Shown here piece by piece: positions 54,701 to 64,000 of a DNA stretch of 64,000 nucleotides. The notes beneath the pieces are model-generated. The model was not told the DNA's origin. It did no database searches and saw nothing but the letters and a program-made list of their open reading frames with translations. Source of the stretch: an uncultured Aquimarina sp. (GTDB lineage: Bacteria; Bacteroidota; Bacteroidia; Flavobacteriales; Flavobacteriaceae); assembly GCA_947496355.1 (NCBI GenBank), contig CANMCO010000001.1, forward strand, positions 248,001 to 312,000, in the 5' to 3' direction. A program made the position numbers and the translations under genes. Position 1 is the stretch's first letter; each line of letters starts with the position of its first letter.

Positions 54701-57700
54701 GTAACAGTTTCAGGACTAGTGCAAGTAGCGGCTCCATTAGGAACAGCTTGAGTCACTTCAGCATTGGTCATAATCAGGAATGGGTTAACCACAACTGGAT
54801 CCACATCTGTTGTACCTGTACAATTATTGCTGTCTTCTATTGTAAAGTTATAATTACCTGCTTCTGGAGCTGTTACTTCATGTTCTATTTCTGGTGTACT
54901 AGGGTCTGCATCAACTACAACCTCATCTACCACTGGTGGTAAAGTTGGTCTTGTATACGAAATAGTATAAGGTCCTGTACCTCCACTAACTTCTATGGTG
55001 ATTACAGGTAAAATCACGTCTCTTGTTGAACTATCACAAGCATACTGTACTACGGAAACAATTCCTTCAACCGGAGCTGGTTGACCTATTATAAAGTCTT
55101 CGTCATCAAAACACTCAATGGTAATTGCTGAGGCTCCTGAACCATTAACAATAGTTGCATAAACTCTAACAAAATAAGTGTTCGGAGTCAAGCCATTAAA
55201 TATTGGACTGTCTTGTCTTGGGTTCGTACCTAACGTTGCAGCATTGGTTGTTATTTCATATTGATACGTTGCATCTGGATCTATTGGTCCTGTTGCATCG
55301 AGTGTAATTTCAATACTACCTGTACCTGGGCTATCCCCATTACAGGTCATATCTGTAGCTCCTACTAAACCATTTATTATTGGTGGTGTTGGTGCATCCA
55401 AACTTACTCTTGCGGTATAAGGGCATCCTACAGGTCCTCTATCTGGATCGGTAAGAACAACTTGATACTCACCGGCAGCTATACCAGGGAATATACCTGT
55501 TGCATTAGTTTGTAATGGTCCTACAGGTACACCAGTTGAAAAATCAAACAATTCATAAACTGGAGGGTTTGTTCCTACTAATGTTCCTGAGGTGATATTT
55601 GTTGTTATAGTTCCATTTGGATCTATACATGTTGGCGTTACTGTAAATAATGCCTCTATTTCTAATGGAGGAAATATTGTAATTGTGTCCTCAATCGTAC
55701 AACCATTATTATCTTGAATGGTAATTCTATATGTACCAGGACTATCTACCATAAATACGTGACTTGCTCCATCTGCTACATACACAATTGGGTTTGTAGC
55801 ACTTGTTGGTAAAGAACCGTCATTGATACCATAGAATATCTCACCATCGGCATTTAATGCTGTGGCCGATGCATCTACGGTAAATGTGAAATCTCTAAGA
55901 TCACAAGGATTATCTGCAAACCTTGGTACTGGGTTGGTAAACGTAGGCCCAGGAACAATTGAAATATTTACTTCTAACAAGTGTCTACAATCATTATCGT
56001 CTCGTGTCCAAATATCCCACTGCAGTTGATCTCCTCCTATACCATCACTATTAGTATCTGTATCAATAGTAATAGTACTCGATGTTAAAGTGAAATCTCC
56101 TGCAACAGGTGCAACACCTCTCTGTGTAAGGGCATATACATACCCATCTCCAGGTGTAATTGAACCTCCTGTTTGTGTACCACCTTGCGTAGTAACTGCA
56201 ACATTCACCTCTGTCTCACAGACTGGCATTGTAGGAGTAGTATTACCAGTAGTGACTAATGGGTCAGGGACGTCAATTTCAAAATCGTATCTAGCGGTAC
56301 ACTGTGGTCCATCTCGCTCTCTAACTATTACATAAAACCTACCTTCTGGTAAACCGGTAATGCTAACTGGTTCCGGTGCACCTGTCAATCCAAGCGCTGT
56401 TCCTGTGTATGCAGCACCCAATGAAGCATTTGTTAGCTCATTAAAGACTTCCCATTCTATTTCGGTAACAGGTAACGGTATTGTTCCATAATTCTCTACT
56501 GAAAATGAAAGCATTCCATTGTCTAGGGATGGTGATTCATTACAGGTGATATCTGTAACCATTGGATTAGTAATATCTGGTGCCGATGGAGGCGCTCCTG
56601 TAGTCACCTTTTGTTGAAAACGACAATTTGAGTTTTGGTCAAAAACCTCTATGGTGTATTCTGTTAAAAATTCTATTCCTCCTGAAAATTGATGGTTTCT
56701 TTCTGAAGCAGTTACACCTCCTGTATTTGAAGTTGGCTGTCCATTCATGCCAACAAAACCAACATGTGTTACATTATCAACTATTCTTATATCAAAATCA
56801 CCTGTTCCTGAATTGTTATCTATCTCAACATTTATAATAGCTCCTGTTGCACAAGAACCATCTGTTGTGGCTGTTAAATTTAATTCTGTTATCAAAGAAA
56901 ATACAGGGAATGGTCCAAAAGGTTCTGCTGGTTCACAACCATTAGCATCTTCCACAAAAATGTAATAATCTCCAAAATCTACTCCTGTATAATTAATTGT
57001 TGTAGCACTAATAGTAGATGGGTTATTAGCAGAACCTACCACTGCAGGAACTAATGGTCTTGTAAACAGGTCATCCTCTCCTACTAAGGTATAGGTGTAA
57101 TCTGCTGTACCTCCCACAATAGTTAATGAAATAGTTCCTAGAGTAAGTGAACCTCCTGCACCACAAGAAACTGGCGTGCTGCCTGATGTAAGCTCTACAA
57201 TTTCTGCTGGTGCAGTAACTGTTACAGTTCCCGTATATGTACATAGTCTACTATCTCTAATCACATACTCATAGCTTCCTGCTCCAATATTTGGGAAGTC
57301 TACAGATGTTCCTGAGACTGGCTGGAAATCACCTGGTGCTGGACTAAAAGGTACGGCACCAAAGGCAATATCATATCCCGCAGGGTCTGTACCTAAAACA
57401 TCTACTGTAATCGTGGTTAAATCACCAAAACAATCTAATGCTTCAGCAATTGCCGGTGTAGCTGGTGGTACTGGATTTGTAATATCCGCATCATCAGTAT
57501 CTGTGCAACCTGTAAATCCAGTTCCTAAGGCACTATCTGTAACTGTAAAGGTATAATTACCAGCAGATGTACCCACTGGTGTTGGATTAAACGTTAACGT
57601 TGTACTGGTTGTCGCCGTAGCTACTGTTCCAGTAACCGCTGTTGTATTATTCACAAAAGTAACGGTGTATGGAGGGTATCCATCTGCGATTGTAAGTTCA

Positions 57701-60700
57701 ATTTCAGGTCCTACTGTTGGGTTTCCTGAAGCATCACATGTAATATCATCAATTAAAGTTGCCACAATACTTACCGCAGGTTCTATTGTCGCAGTTAAAG
57801 TTACCGTACAACCTTCTGTATCTGTAATAGCAATTTCGTATGTGCCATCTTGTGTAAATGTATCTGTAGTAAAGTTAGATCCTGTTAATACAGCTACTGT
57901 ATTTGGTTGAACTTGTGTTCCATCTCTAGACACATTATATGTGTAAGGAGGTGTACCTGTATCTGTTGCATCAATAGTTACCACAAAACTTATTACTCCA
58001 TCATCTAAACACACATCCGATGCTTCATCAATCCTAGCATTTAACGGTGTTAAGGCGTCTATTGTTAAAGGTAGTGTTGCGTTACACACACCGGTGTTAT
58101 CGAAAACTGTTACGGTATAATCTTGTCCGCCTCCGTTTGGCACATTACTAATAGCATCTGTAGCTGCAGCAGGTCCAAAAGTACCATTTACAGGGTGTGT
58201 TAATGTATATGTATACCCAGGTCCATTACCACCGCCTGGATTACTTATAGAAACTTCGTTAAGGTTATTTCCACAATCCTGTACGACATCATTTATAGTA
58301 AATGTAACAGGTGTCTTTTCACCTATTACAACTGTTATATCATCACTACAATTGGCTGATGCCGGAGTAAGACTGGTGTCCGTTACTTCTATGGTATACG
58401 TACCTGGTTCTAAGGATACCGCAGGACTTTGAATAGTTACCGTAGCAGTAGTTGAAGTACCATCTGTCACCAAGGCGTTAGAAGGACTTGGTCCTCTTAC
58501 TTCATACTCAAAATTAGTACTGTTTTCTATTGTAAAAGAAATTGTTCCATCATCTTCACCTTCACAAGACTCAGGATTTCCTGTTGCATCTATAATCCGT
58601 ATCTGTGGAATTGTATCTTCATCAAAAGCTTCACTGCGGAAACATTGATTAGTAGTGTTTGTAGCAGTGAATGTGTAAATGGTTCCTCTTCTTAATCTAA
58701 ACACTCCTGTATTTGCATTACCAGATATTGGTGCAGGAGTAACTGCATATGTATACGTTGGCCCAACTGGTTCTGCTTGTACTGTAACGTTAAAAGTTTG
58801 GGTAGTACAATTTGAAGCTCCTGGTGTGCTAAACGTAAGATCTGTAACCTCTTCTAATGCAGGAATATCTACAGATCTGGATACTGCACAACCGGCAACA
58901 CCTACTTCTCTAACATATACCGTAAATCCTGTTTGTGCCGCTGACACGTCAATTATAACAGATGATCCGGTAATTGCTGTAAAAGTACCCGTGGGGTTTA
59001 ATGAATACTCATAATTTGTTGTAGAACCTCCTCTAAAATTATCTATAGTAACCTGGGCATCTTCACTACCAGGAATACAACTTAAATCACGAGTTCTATC
59101 AATATCAAACTCTACGGCATCTGGTGCTTCAATATCATATGTTCCGTCTTCTACAGGGCAAATTGGACTTCCTGCTGGATCGGTTGTGTTATTATGTGTT
59201 ACTCTTACCGTATAACCAGTACCTACTGGTACATTCGCAAAAGTAAAATCGATCAGACTGTTAGTATCTGTTTGCGATGGTATTGGCGTATTTGTATTAT
59301 CTAATAATTCATACGTAAATGTTCTGCCTGCCACCGCAGATGCAGGTGTAAGCTCTACACGTATTCTACCGTTATCCAAAGGACATAGCGGATCTGTAGG
59401 TGTTACTCTTTGTATTTCTATAGGCACATAGGCCTCTATACCTGTAATATCTGCACTAATAATACACGCCAACGCTGTACTAGCATCATTAACTCTAAAA
59501 GTAAATACATCTGATGGTACAGCTGTTGTAGGTAATGTAAATCTAAAACGGTCCTGAGGATCACCCGCAAGAGGTGAATTAAACACTCCCGACTCGTCTG
59601 CAAATTCATACGGACCACCAGATCCTGCTGTAACTACTACTTCTACCACTGCTCCCTCTGTACATGTTGCCGGAGAGATTAAATCTACTCGTGCGGTAAA
59701 TGTAGGAGCTTCAGGAACTACTAATCCTGTAAACTCTGCAAAACATTCTGGATCAGGATTACGGTTAGAAACCACTTGTAATGTATATGTACCAGGTTCA
59801 AGGTCATTAAACGTATAATCTCCATTACTTATAGCTTCGTTTCCTGTTACTATATCTATATTATTAGGTCCACCAATAATACGATATTCGTACTGGGGGA
59901 TACCTCCTGTAACATCTATACTAATACTACCTAAACCATTCAAATTATCATTATTGGTACACTCTGGTGCTGTTATCACCGGTGGGCCAAAAACAGGATT
60001 AAATGATCTTACTGTGCCATTTACTCTATATACACAATTTGGAAAAGCTGTGTCTACAGCATATACTGTAAAATTAAATGGGTTTACGTCAAACGGAATA
60101 ATAAAACTTCCATCATCATTTGTAAATAACCCTATATCATCTGGCAATGTTGGTGCAGGTAAACTTTGATCGCGAATTAAAAATCGTAAGGTGTTAACAG
60201 GAATATTGTTTACTTGAACAGACCCCTCGTTATTACACTCCATATCAACAATATCAACCGCTGGTTGATAATCATTCTTATTAATATCAAAATAGAATAC
60301 TTGTGAACATCCTCCATCAAACTCCACAATCATTCTATATTCTCCCGCTGTATCAAACTCAAGACTTGTTGTTAAAGGCGCTGGAGAAATATCAGTCCAG
60401 TTTGCAGCAGCATCACACCCTCCTGTTACAGCAGGGCAATTATCATCTCTATCAAAACATGTATTGTTTGTTAATTCTTCCCAGGTGATACTAATTAAGT
60501 TTCCGGTAACGAAACCAGACTCAACAATATAGCTGTCATCTCCACACAAGCTTATTTTCGCAAGTGGTACGTTACACCCTCCAGAAGTAGAATCAAAATA
60601 TGTGATAAAATCTTCAGCAGCGGCATCATCTTGTAAAGGGTGTGCAATAGTCGTAAAATCGGTTACATCAAACTCTTCTGTTAATGTCATACATAAAGCA

Positions 60701-63228
60701 CCATTAGCATCTGGTGTTAAGTCTTCTTTTACTACTGTATATACCCCAGACGTTCCTGATGGTACATCTACAAAGTTTACATTAGTAACTGCAGAAAATC
60801 CATTTGGCCCGGACCAGGTATACTGATCATATCCTGTACCCGCTACTAATTGCAAAGTACCCCCACAAAAACTAACATCGTTGTTACATGCAGGAACATT
60901 GGCTAAAAAGTTTGTTGCCAGTCCATCTGTATTATCACATGGTGCGATAAGTTCACTACTACTAATATTAAATCCAGGCTCATTTGAAAGTACCCCAACA
61001 TAACTTGCATTTGCTATGTTGTTTATTTCATTAGAACATGCATCTCTTAATGAGGCACAATCACTAACCAATTGTACTGTAAAATCTATTTGTAACTCAC
61101 CTGTTCCTGATGTAGCATCAGTACTATGTGTTAATAAGTTTGGTGGTATCTCAAATCCTATTGTTTGTTCACCTCCTGCAGCTGTAGTTACATTATATGA
61201 TATAGTAGGAATAGTGGAGAGGAATCCTGATGGATTTGCCTGTATATCTATACCGTCTATCGATAGTAAATCTACATTGGCAGGCAAAATATCGGTTATA
61301 ATAACATTATCCCTATAATCCTCGTTACCAATATTTTCTATTCGTAAACGATATACCAATTGATCACCAAGTTCTACAGATTGATTGTTAATCACAGTAG
61401 TTAGGTCACCTGGATCATACACTTCTTTCAACAATCGTAGTTCTGGTACGATTTCTTCCACAGAAAACAGGGTCATAAACGCCTGATACGTATCTTGTGT
61501 GGTCCTTAATCTAAATACTGTTTCTGATTGGTTGTTCGCTAATAAATCTTTTGCGGCATTTCCTAATGTCCAAAAATCTACATCAAAACCTAATGTGTTT
61601 GTTGAATTTGGAAGTCTTGTTGTTGTAATGGCATCTTCAACAGAAATCGAACTATTAAAAAAGTTTGTAGCAGCATTAGCACCATTGGACAATGTGGTGA
61701 AATCATTATTATCATATGGGGTATTCCCTAGTTCTGCAGGTTCTAAAATTCCTAATTGATCTCCTGGAATTCCTAAATCCCCTTCTAACGATGCCAATCC
61801 AAACTTTACATTTACCGGAAGGTTTGGAGGAAGCGTTTGAAAACCAGCAATTTCAATATCTACACCATTAGTATTTGTTCCTTGTATCTCTCTAAAACCA
61901 TCAAAAATGGTCATAAACCTATTCTCAGCAGCCGGGCTAGGATCGTTATAAATAACCACCAAAGACCATCCACCCGCAGCACCAGATACACCACTAGTTA
62001 CACCAACAGTCGCTTTCATATCGGCCACAGTGTATGTACCATATCCTCTGGCTTGCACTATAGAAGTTACATCTGCATAACATGTATAAGGAACGTTATC
62101 AGATGCACTGGTGCTAGAATTTGAGACCGTATTGGCATAACCGTCATAAATAACCCCACCATGTGTAGTTGTAGGTGTACCATTAACATCTATAATCTGA
62201 GGTGCAGCATCCGGTTGTACATCTACATAGGTAATACTTCCCGGAGCTCCAAAACCAAATTTTATATTTCTATAATCTGCTGTTCCATTAATACGCACAT
62301 CATTAGTTGGTAAACCTGTTTCCTGCTCATTACCCGTAGTAGAGATCGTAGCGTTCAATACATTGGTTTCAGAGTTGATAACATCAATTAGGCTATCACC
62401 AAATATATCATTATCACCAAGTGTTGCAGAAGGAATCGTCACTGTAGGTCCCGAACCTGTAACCAAATGGTGCTGACCCGAACCATTATCGTTTATGATA
62501 ATTACACCAACTGCCCCTGCGTTTTGCGCATTTACTATTTTTTCTCTATCTGTACATGAGCCGTCAAACCTATTCATAACTGCAATGTTACCGGCTACGT
62601 CTGCAACATTGGTAATATTACAACCATTAGTTACTACCACCAGATTTGATGATGCCGGACTAAGTTTAACATTAGAATTATCGTTACTAAGCTCTGTTGG
62701 TCTAAGAGCAAAATCCCCTGCCAATACACTATTATTAAGATTTAATATTACATTAGAAGCTTCTGCATCATCAGTATCAATATCACCCGTACCAAAACTT
62801 GATGTATCCACATTATCTTCTCTTGCCAGATAGTAATTTGATGTCCAATATAACCCCGCATAAATAATCTCTGCACAGCCTTGCGCACTAGGATCGATTA
62901 AATCTGCACTACTAGAACTAAATGTGCTATTGTCTTGATCTATATCTATATAAGCAGTCTCTAAGCCAGTACCACCATTACTTTCACCACCATTGTAAGC
63001 TCCATTTGGCCCTAATGTAGGATTTGTAGGGTTAGTAATCAATCCCAATATGGCATTACCTGTTACCAATACATCACCTCTGGTACTAATGTTTTGCCTA
63101 GGTAAAAATTCCTGTTGTGCAAACATCCCAACTGTACTCAAAAACAGTATAAGCACTAGTGTTAGTTGCCGGTAGTTTCCTTTTTTCGTAACAAGTGTCA
63201 AAACTTTTTCTTTGGATATCATCGCCAT
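51718..63228 (-). CDS. Giant SprB-like adhesin with type B sorting domain (3836 aa)
   Basis: A long N-terminal extension plus signal peptide (cleavage after GMFAQ near residue 38). A PA-like insert lies near 203-266 (SCTDREKIVNAQNAGAVGVI), a DUF11-like repeat near 603-690, and an Ig-like part near 783-800. Some two to three dozen SprB-type repeats follow from ~1080 to ~3660, many with a leading Cys. From ~3727 to the end, 'IRIPNYFTPGTDNPSTPDDE' ... VMVFDRYGRMLATF ... GKGWNGLYQGSELPSGDYWFTI is the gliding-associated type B T9SS domain. SprB of F. johnsoniae, the model, is a mobile gliding adhesin. A SPOR-domain gene precedes it (12-nt gap) and a SprF-type gene follows. Orthology to SprB itself is likely but not proven. 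Confidence 0.9.
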   Translation of the reverse strand: MAMISKEKVLTLVTKKGNYRQLTLVLILFLSTVGMFAQQEFLPRQNISTRGDVLVTGNAILGLITNPTNPTLGPNGAYNGGESNGGTGLETAYIDIDQDNSTFSSSSADLIDPSAQGCAEIIYAGLYWTSNYYLAREDNVDTSSFGTGDIDTDDAEASNVILNLNNSVLAGDFALRPTELSNDNSNVKLSPASSNLVVVTNGCNITNVADVAGNIAVMNRFDGSCTDREKIVNAQNAGAVGVIIINDNGSGQHHLVTGSGPTVTIPSATLGDNDIFGDSLIDVINSETNVLNATISTTGNEQETGLPTNDVRINGTADYRNIKFGFGAPGSITYVDVQPDAAPQIIDVNGTPTTTHGGVIYDGYANTVSNSSTSASDNVPYTCYADVTSIVQARGYGTYTVADMKATVGVTSGVSGAAGGWSLVVIYNDPSPAAENRFMTIFDGFREIQGTNTNGVDIEIAGFQTLPPNLPVNVKFGLASLEGDLGIPGDQLGILEPAELGNTPYDNNDFTTLSNGANAATNFFNSSISVEDAITTTRLPNSTNTLGFDVDFWTLGNAAKDLLANNQSETVFRLRTTQDTYQAFMTLFSVEEIVPELRLLKEVYDPGDLTTVINNQSVELGDQLVYRLRIENIGNEDYRDNVIITDILPANVDLLSIDGIDIQANPSGFLSTIPTISYNVTTAAGGEQTIGFEIPPNLLTHSTDATSGTGELQIDFTVQLVSDCASLRDACSNEINNIANASYVGVLSNEPGFNISSSELIAPCDNTDGLATNFLANVPACNNDVSFCGGTLQLVAGTGYDQYTWSGPNGFSAVTNVNFVDVPSGTSGVYTVVKEDLTPDANGALCMTLTEEFDVTDFTTIAHPLQDDAAAEDFITYFDSTSGGCNVPLAKISLCGDDSYIVESGFVTGNLISITWEELTNNTCFDRDDNCPAVTGGCDAAANWTDISPAPLTTSLEFDTAGEYRMIVEFDGGCSQVFYFDINKNDYQPAVDIVDMECNNEGSVQVNNIPVNTLRFLIRDQSLPAPTLPDDIGLFTNDDGSFIIPFDVNPFNFTVYAVDTAFPNCVYRVNGTVRSFNPVFGPPVITAPECTNNDNLNGLGSISIDVTGGIPQYEYRIIGGPNNIDIVTGNEAISNGDYTFNDLEPGTYTLQVVSNRNPDPECFAEFTGLVVPEAPTFTARVDLISPATCTEGAVVEVVVTAGSGGPYEFADESGVFNSPLAGDPQDRFRFTLPTTAVPSDVFTFRVNDASTALACIISADITGIEAYVPIEIQRVTPTDPLCPLDNGRIRVELTPASAVAGRTFTYELLDNTNTPIPSQTDTNSLIDFTFANVPVGTGYTVRVTHNNTTDPAGSPICPVEDGTYDIEAPDAVEFDIDRTRDLSCIPGSEDAQVTIDNFRGGSTTNYEYSLNPTGTFTAITGSSVIIDVSAAQTGFTVYVREVGVAGCAVSRSVDIPALEEVTDLTFSTPGASNCTTQTFNVTVQAEPVGPTYTYAVTPAPISGNANTGVFRLRRGTIYTFTATNTTNQCFRSEAFDEDTIPQIRIIDATGNPESCEGEDDGTISFTIENSTNFEYEVRGPSPSNALVTDGTSTTATVTIQSPAVSLEPGTYTIEVTDTSLTPASANCSDDITVVIGEKTPVTFTINDVVQDCGNNLNEVSISNPGGGNGPGYTYTLTHPVNGTFGPAAATDAISNVPNGGGQDYTVTVFDNTGVCNATLPLTIDALTPLNARIDEASDVCLDDGVISFVVTIDATDTGTPPYTYNVSRDGTQVQPNTVAVLTGSNFTTDTFTQDGTYEIAITDTEGCTVTLTATIEPAVSIVATLIDDITCDASGNPTVGPEIELTIADGYPPYTVTFVNNTTAVTGTVATATTSTTLTFNPTPVGTSAGNYTFTVTDSALGTGFTGCTDTDDADITNPVPPATPAIAEALDCFGDLTTITVDVLGTDPAGYDIAFGAVPFSPAPGDFQPVSGTSVDFPNIGAGSYEYVIRDSRLCTYTGTVTVTAPAEIVELTSGSTPVSCGAGGSLTLGTISLTIVGGTADYTYTLVGEDDLFTRPLVPAVVGSANNPSTISATTINYTGVDFGDYYIFVEDANGCEPAEPFGPFPVFSLITELNLTATTDGSCATGAIINVEIDNNSGTGDFDIRIVDNVTHVGFVGMNGQPTSNTGGVTASERNHQFSGGIEFLTEYTIEVFDQNSNCRFQQKVTTGAPPSAPDITNPMVTDITCNESPSLDNGMLSFSVENYGTIPLPVTEIEWEVFNELTNASLGAAYTGTALGLTGAPEPVSITGLPEGRFYVIVRERDGPQCTARYDFEIDVPDPLVTTGNTTPTMPVCETEVNVAVTTQGGTQTGGSITPGDGYVYALTQRGVAPVAGDFTLTSSTITIDTDTNSDGIGGDQLQWDIWTRDDNDCRHLLEVNISIVPGPTFTNPVPRFADNPCDLRDFTFTVDASATALNADGEIFYGINDGSLPTSATNPIVYVADGASHVFMVDSPGTYRITIQDNNGCTIEDTITIFPPLEIEALFTVTPTCIDPNGTITTNITSGTLVGTNPPVYELFDFSTGVPVGPLQTNATGIFPGIAAGEYQVVLTDPDRGPVGCPYTARVSLDAPTPPIINGLVGATDMTCNGDSPGTGSIEITLDATGPIDPDATYQYEITTNAATLGTNPRQDSPIFNGLTPNTYFVRVYATIVNGSGASAITIECFDDEDFIIGQPAPVEGIVSVVQYACDSSTRDVILPVITIEVSGGTGPYTISYTRPTLPPVVDEVVVDADPSTPEIEHEVTAPEAGNYNFTIEDSNNCTGTTDVDPVVVNPFLIMTNAEVTQAVPNGAATCTSPETVTVTVSGGSGTYIFQRVDNTGAAIETQGPIASTTANFTLTGGAANDGFSFVVIDDVTNCSIPATYTIPEFDFLEIRAEEASRETCFGQEDGRVRLFVLGYSGTFNYTIVDASNTTVYDSAIAGFPETTPDTDITTEDEFILPQASQPGLGIGNYTINITEVDAPRCTDMTNFNIMGPTNDFEVVLDPRRLQETCDPGSDGAVQASVTGAQGTVSYTIALSTSPTVIIETNTDGAFDGLTAGTYIVTATDDNVTFTCPDDDTVTILPPPDDVTVATIPNSSVSCFGEQDGTITVNTTGGSNPPFRYTLSLAGTIVRGPQTSNFFDRLGPGTYTVTVTDELGCTTTTPAVINEPSELTVNFTATLIECTTPPAVPSVDVTVTGTSDVAITDFVVLDIGTDRLNPTEFDRNATGLFTLPEGEYQFYIIDADGCQSDPSGALPVIPIPDIQITLDDRFAFVNCNGGSNGVVDASVTGGTGAYTYTLTTVTGTLTDGTPFTPIVQSNSVFRDLAPAQYIYTVTTDRSCSAEERFTIINPPEFTPVFTFEDVSCNGLDDGFIRIDASGGTPPYSFAINNEAFLNDVSDGEIGLHIFDELAPGTYEVIAQDALGCSEIMTFTIDQPDQIMVSLDGVVTNETCFGDADGEISIIITGGTPPYRTNITNNDADFVEGVFTYSDLPAGQTTIFIIDANDCRTDFTETIEPGVILNAELSDRLECPVIDLDGNVTQPPRYFVDFILGDDSVTTDIVYTLTGVNGTPNPPNNFNMTGIFEVAPGEYEGSMLHALGCPEVVGRIVVEEYTPMTIPVAVMTNNPQDPNEYEINVTGGERLDASPFYTFEVGYIGLTGNEVPLNEVVYGIIVDGNVFRIRQTGFYALRVTDANGCQVIGIQELTYINIRIPNYFTPGTDNPSTPDDESYWYPRQILPPGTVDDPFFFENMEVMVFDRYGRMLATFIGDQDGKGWNGLYQGSELPSGDYWFTIVLNDVDNREFTGHFTLYR

Positions 63229-63240
63229 CTACTTTTGGGG

Positions 63241-64000
63241 TTATTGTATTTTTAAAATATATAAATCACCGTTATAAGAGTTGTTCACATTAGAGAATAA
63301 ACTCTGTTTTGCCTCATCAAGACTGTCATATCTCTTTAGGTAAACGTATATATAATTATCTTTCGGGTTTCTGAAGAACTGAGGTTCTAAGCCTTGTTCT
63401 TTTAATTTCGCCATTCCTCTTTCAAAATAATTTTCTCTCTTGAAAATATTCGTAATCAAGTAATAACCATTTTCAATATTATGCCCACCGATATAGGATA
63501 GACTCTCGGTCAATACCGTATCATCTTTAACTGTATCCGTTATCAGTTTTGTTTCTTGTAAAAGTCGTTTGAAAGATTCTACTCTACTCTTAGCGATATG
63601 TAGTATCCACATATCTCCATAATATTTATTATCAATACTACTTAAATACTGACGAGCAGCCTCATCTTTATCTGTATAACTTTCAATTGCAACATATTGG
63701 AATTGATTCTCAGGGTTCACAATTATCTGAGAATTATTAAATCCTAAATCTTTCAAAGTGCTAGAGAATTTTTCTGCATATGCTCCTCCTTTAAATACAT
63801 TACCAATTAGGTAGTATCCTTCTGGATATCCAGGGATATATTTTGTAGCAAACTGCGCTTCGGGTCTTGTTGCATCAGCAAATTTCACAAATCTATTATT
63901 CGCAGAAAGTCGTTTAGAACTGCTTGGATCACTCGCATCATCATTCATGTTTACAAGAGACTCTAGTAACTTGTTAAATTCTCTTTTATCAACATTTAAG
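63241..64000 (-). CDS. SPOR-like tandem-domain protein (partial, N-terminus beyond right edge)
   Basis: The frame stays open from the stop at 63241 to the right edge, past an internal Met at 63948 (upstream codons read ...FNKLLESLVN), so the true start is outside the window. Two similar ~75-residue units are visible: GYYLIGNVFKGGAYAEKFSSTL... and GYYLITNIFKRENYFERGMAKL..., each ending in ...YYGDMWILHIAK or ...YNGDLYILKIQ. They look like SPOR domains, which bind denuded peptidoglycan. It is 12 nt upstream of the giant adhesin gene, so it belongs to that operon, perhaps at the position of sprC/sprD in F. johnsoniae. Confidence 0.75.
   Translation of the reverse strand, partial: LNVDKREFNKLLESLVNMNDDASDPSSSKRLSANNRFVKFADATRPEAQFATKYIPGYPEGYYLIGNVFKGGAYAEKFSSTLKDLGFNNSQIIVNPENQFQYVAIESYTDKDEAARQYLSSIDNKYYGDMWILHIAKSRVESFKRLLQETKLITDTVKDDTVLTESLSYIGGHNIENGYYLITNIFKRENYFERGMAKLKEQGLEPQFFRNPKDNYIYVYLKRYDSLDEAKQSLFSNVNNSYNGDLYILKIQ

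Noticed and set aside
51718..63228. Possible CRISPR or satellite array because of many short repeated phrases
   Set aside because: The repetition is at protein level (SprB-type modules of variable length), in frame, with no constant DNA repeat or regular spacers.
1..64000. tRNA, rRNA, insertion sequences, integrase or phage genes
   Set aside because: I looked for cloverleaf-like segments in the gaps and for transposase/integrase motifs in all frames and recognised none; a covariance-model scan was not possible.

Overview
The window reads as chromosome of a marine-type Flavobacteriaceae (Bacteroidota). It is strongly A+T rich and has TAnnTTTG-type -7 promoter boxes instead of E. coli-type promoters. 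It encodes type IX secretion (T9SS) cargo with both known C-terminal sorting domains and a PorP/SprF partner. It also carries Bacteroidota-typical families such as a DUF4837-like lipoprotein, a bacterial GH3 protein and a short TatA. I cannot name the species from sequence alone; an Aquimarina-like flavobacterium is a guess.

Layout. (1) 1-2.35 kb: two paralogous secreted 'tail-fibre-like' repeat proteins sharing an almost identical C-terminal module; the first runs off the left edge. (2) 2.6-30.4 kb: a large surface-polysaccharide (O-antigen or capsule) locus, all on the minus strand. It contains a UDP-glucuronate/UDP-xylose branch (ugd plus a decarboxylase), a WecA-type initiating transferase, four glycosyltransferases, a Wzx flippase, and three O-antigen polymerase/ligase-like membrane proteins. 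It also holds a 4,6-dehydratase/aminotransferase/formyltransferase set for an N-formylated amino sugar, a surface lipoprotein, GDP-mannose genes (manC, two manA copies), the complete dTDP-L-rhamnose set (rfbBACD), and a Wzz-like chain-length protein at the upstream end. (3) 30.5-43.7 kb: housekeeping genes. These are an uncharacterised 564-aa protein, a GH3-family protein, an M23 peptidase, tatA, tex, a DUF4837-type lipoprotein, a LysM lytic transglycosylase, pgk, holB and a DoxX-like membrane protein. (4) 43.7-64 kb: a T9SS adhesin locus. It has a SPOR-domain protein (cut by the right edge), a 3836-aa SprB-like adhesin with a type B sorting domain, its PorP/SprF partner, a terminator, and a second 2263-aa paralogous adhesin with a type A sorting domain and its own promoter box.

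How they work together. The sugar-nucleotide genes supply UDP-Xyl/UDP-GlcA, GDP-Man, dTDP-Rha and probably a formamido-dideoxy sugar. Repeat units would be built on undecaprenyl phosphate, flipped by Wzx, polymerised by a Wzy under Wzz control and ligated to a surface anchor. The adhesins would be exported by the T9SS (core not in this window), and SprB-type proteins serve gliding or adhesion in flavobacteria.

Most interesting signals. In the amino-sugar section an intact aminotransferase and an intact formyltransferase sit beside a second copy of each that has lost a catalytic residue: Lys to Arg in the aminotransferase-like protein, and Asn to Gly (by eye alignment) in the formyltransferase-like protein. 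The two altered genes overlap by 26 nt. The second signal is the pair of giant adhesins, homologous at both ends but carrying different T9SS sorting domains around a single SprF. Coordinates, motifs and alignments were read by eye; no database search was run.
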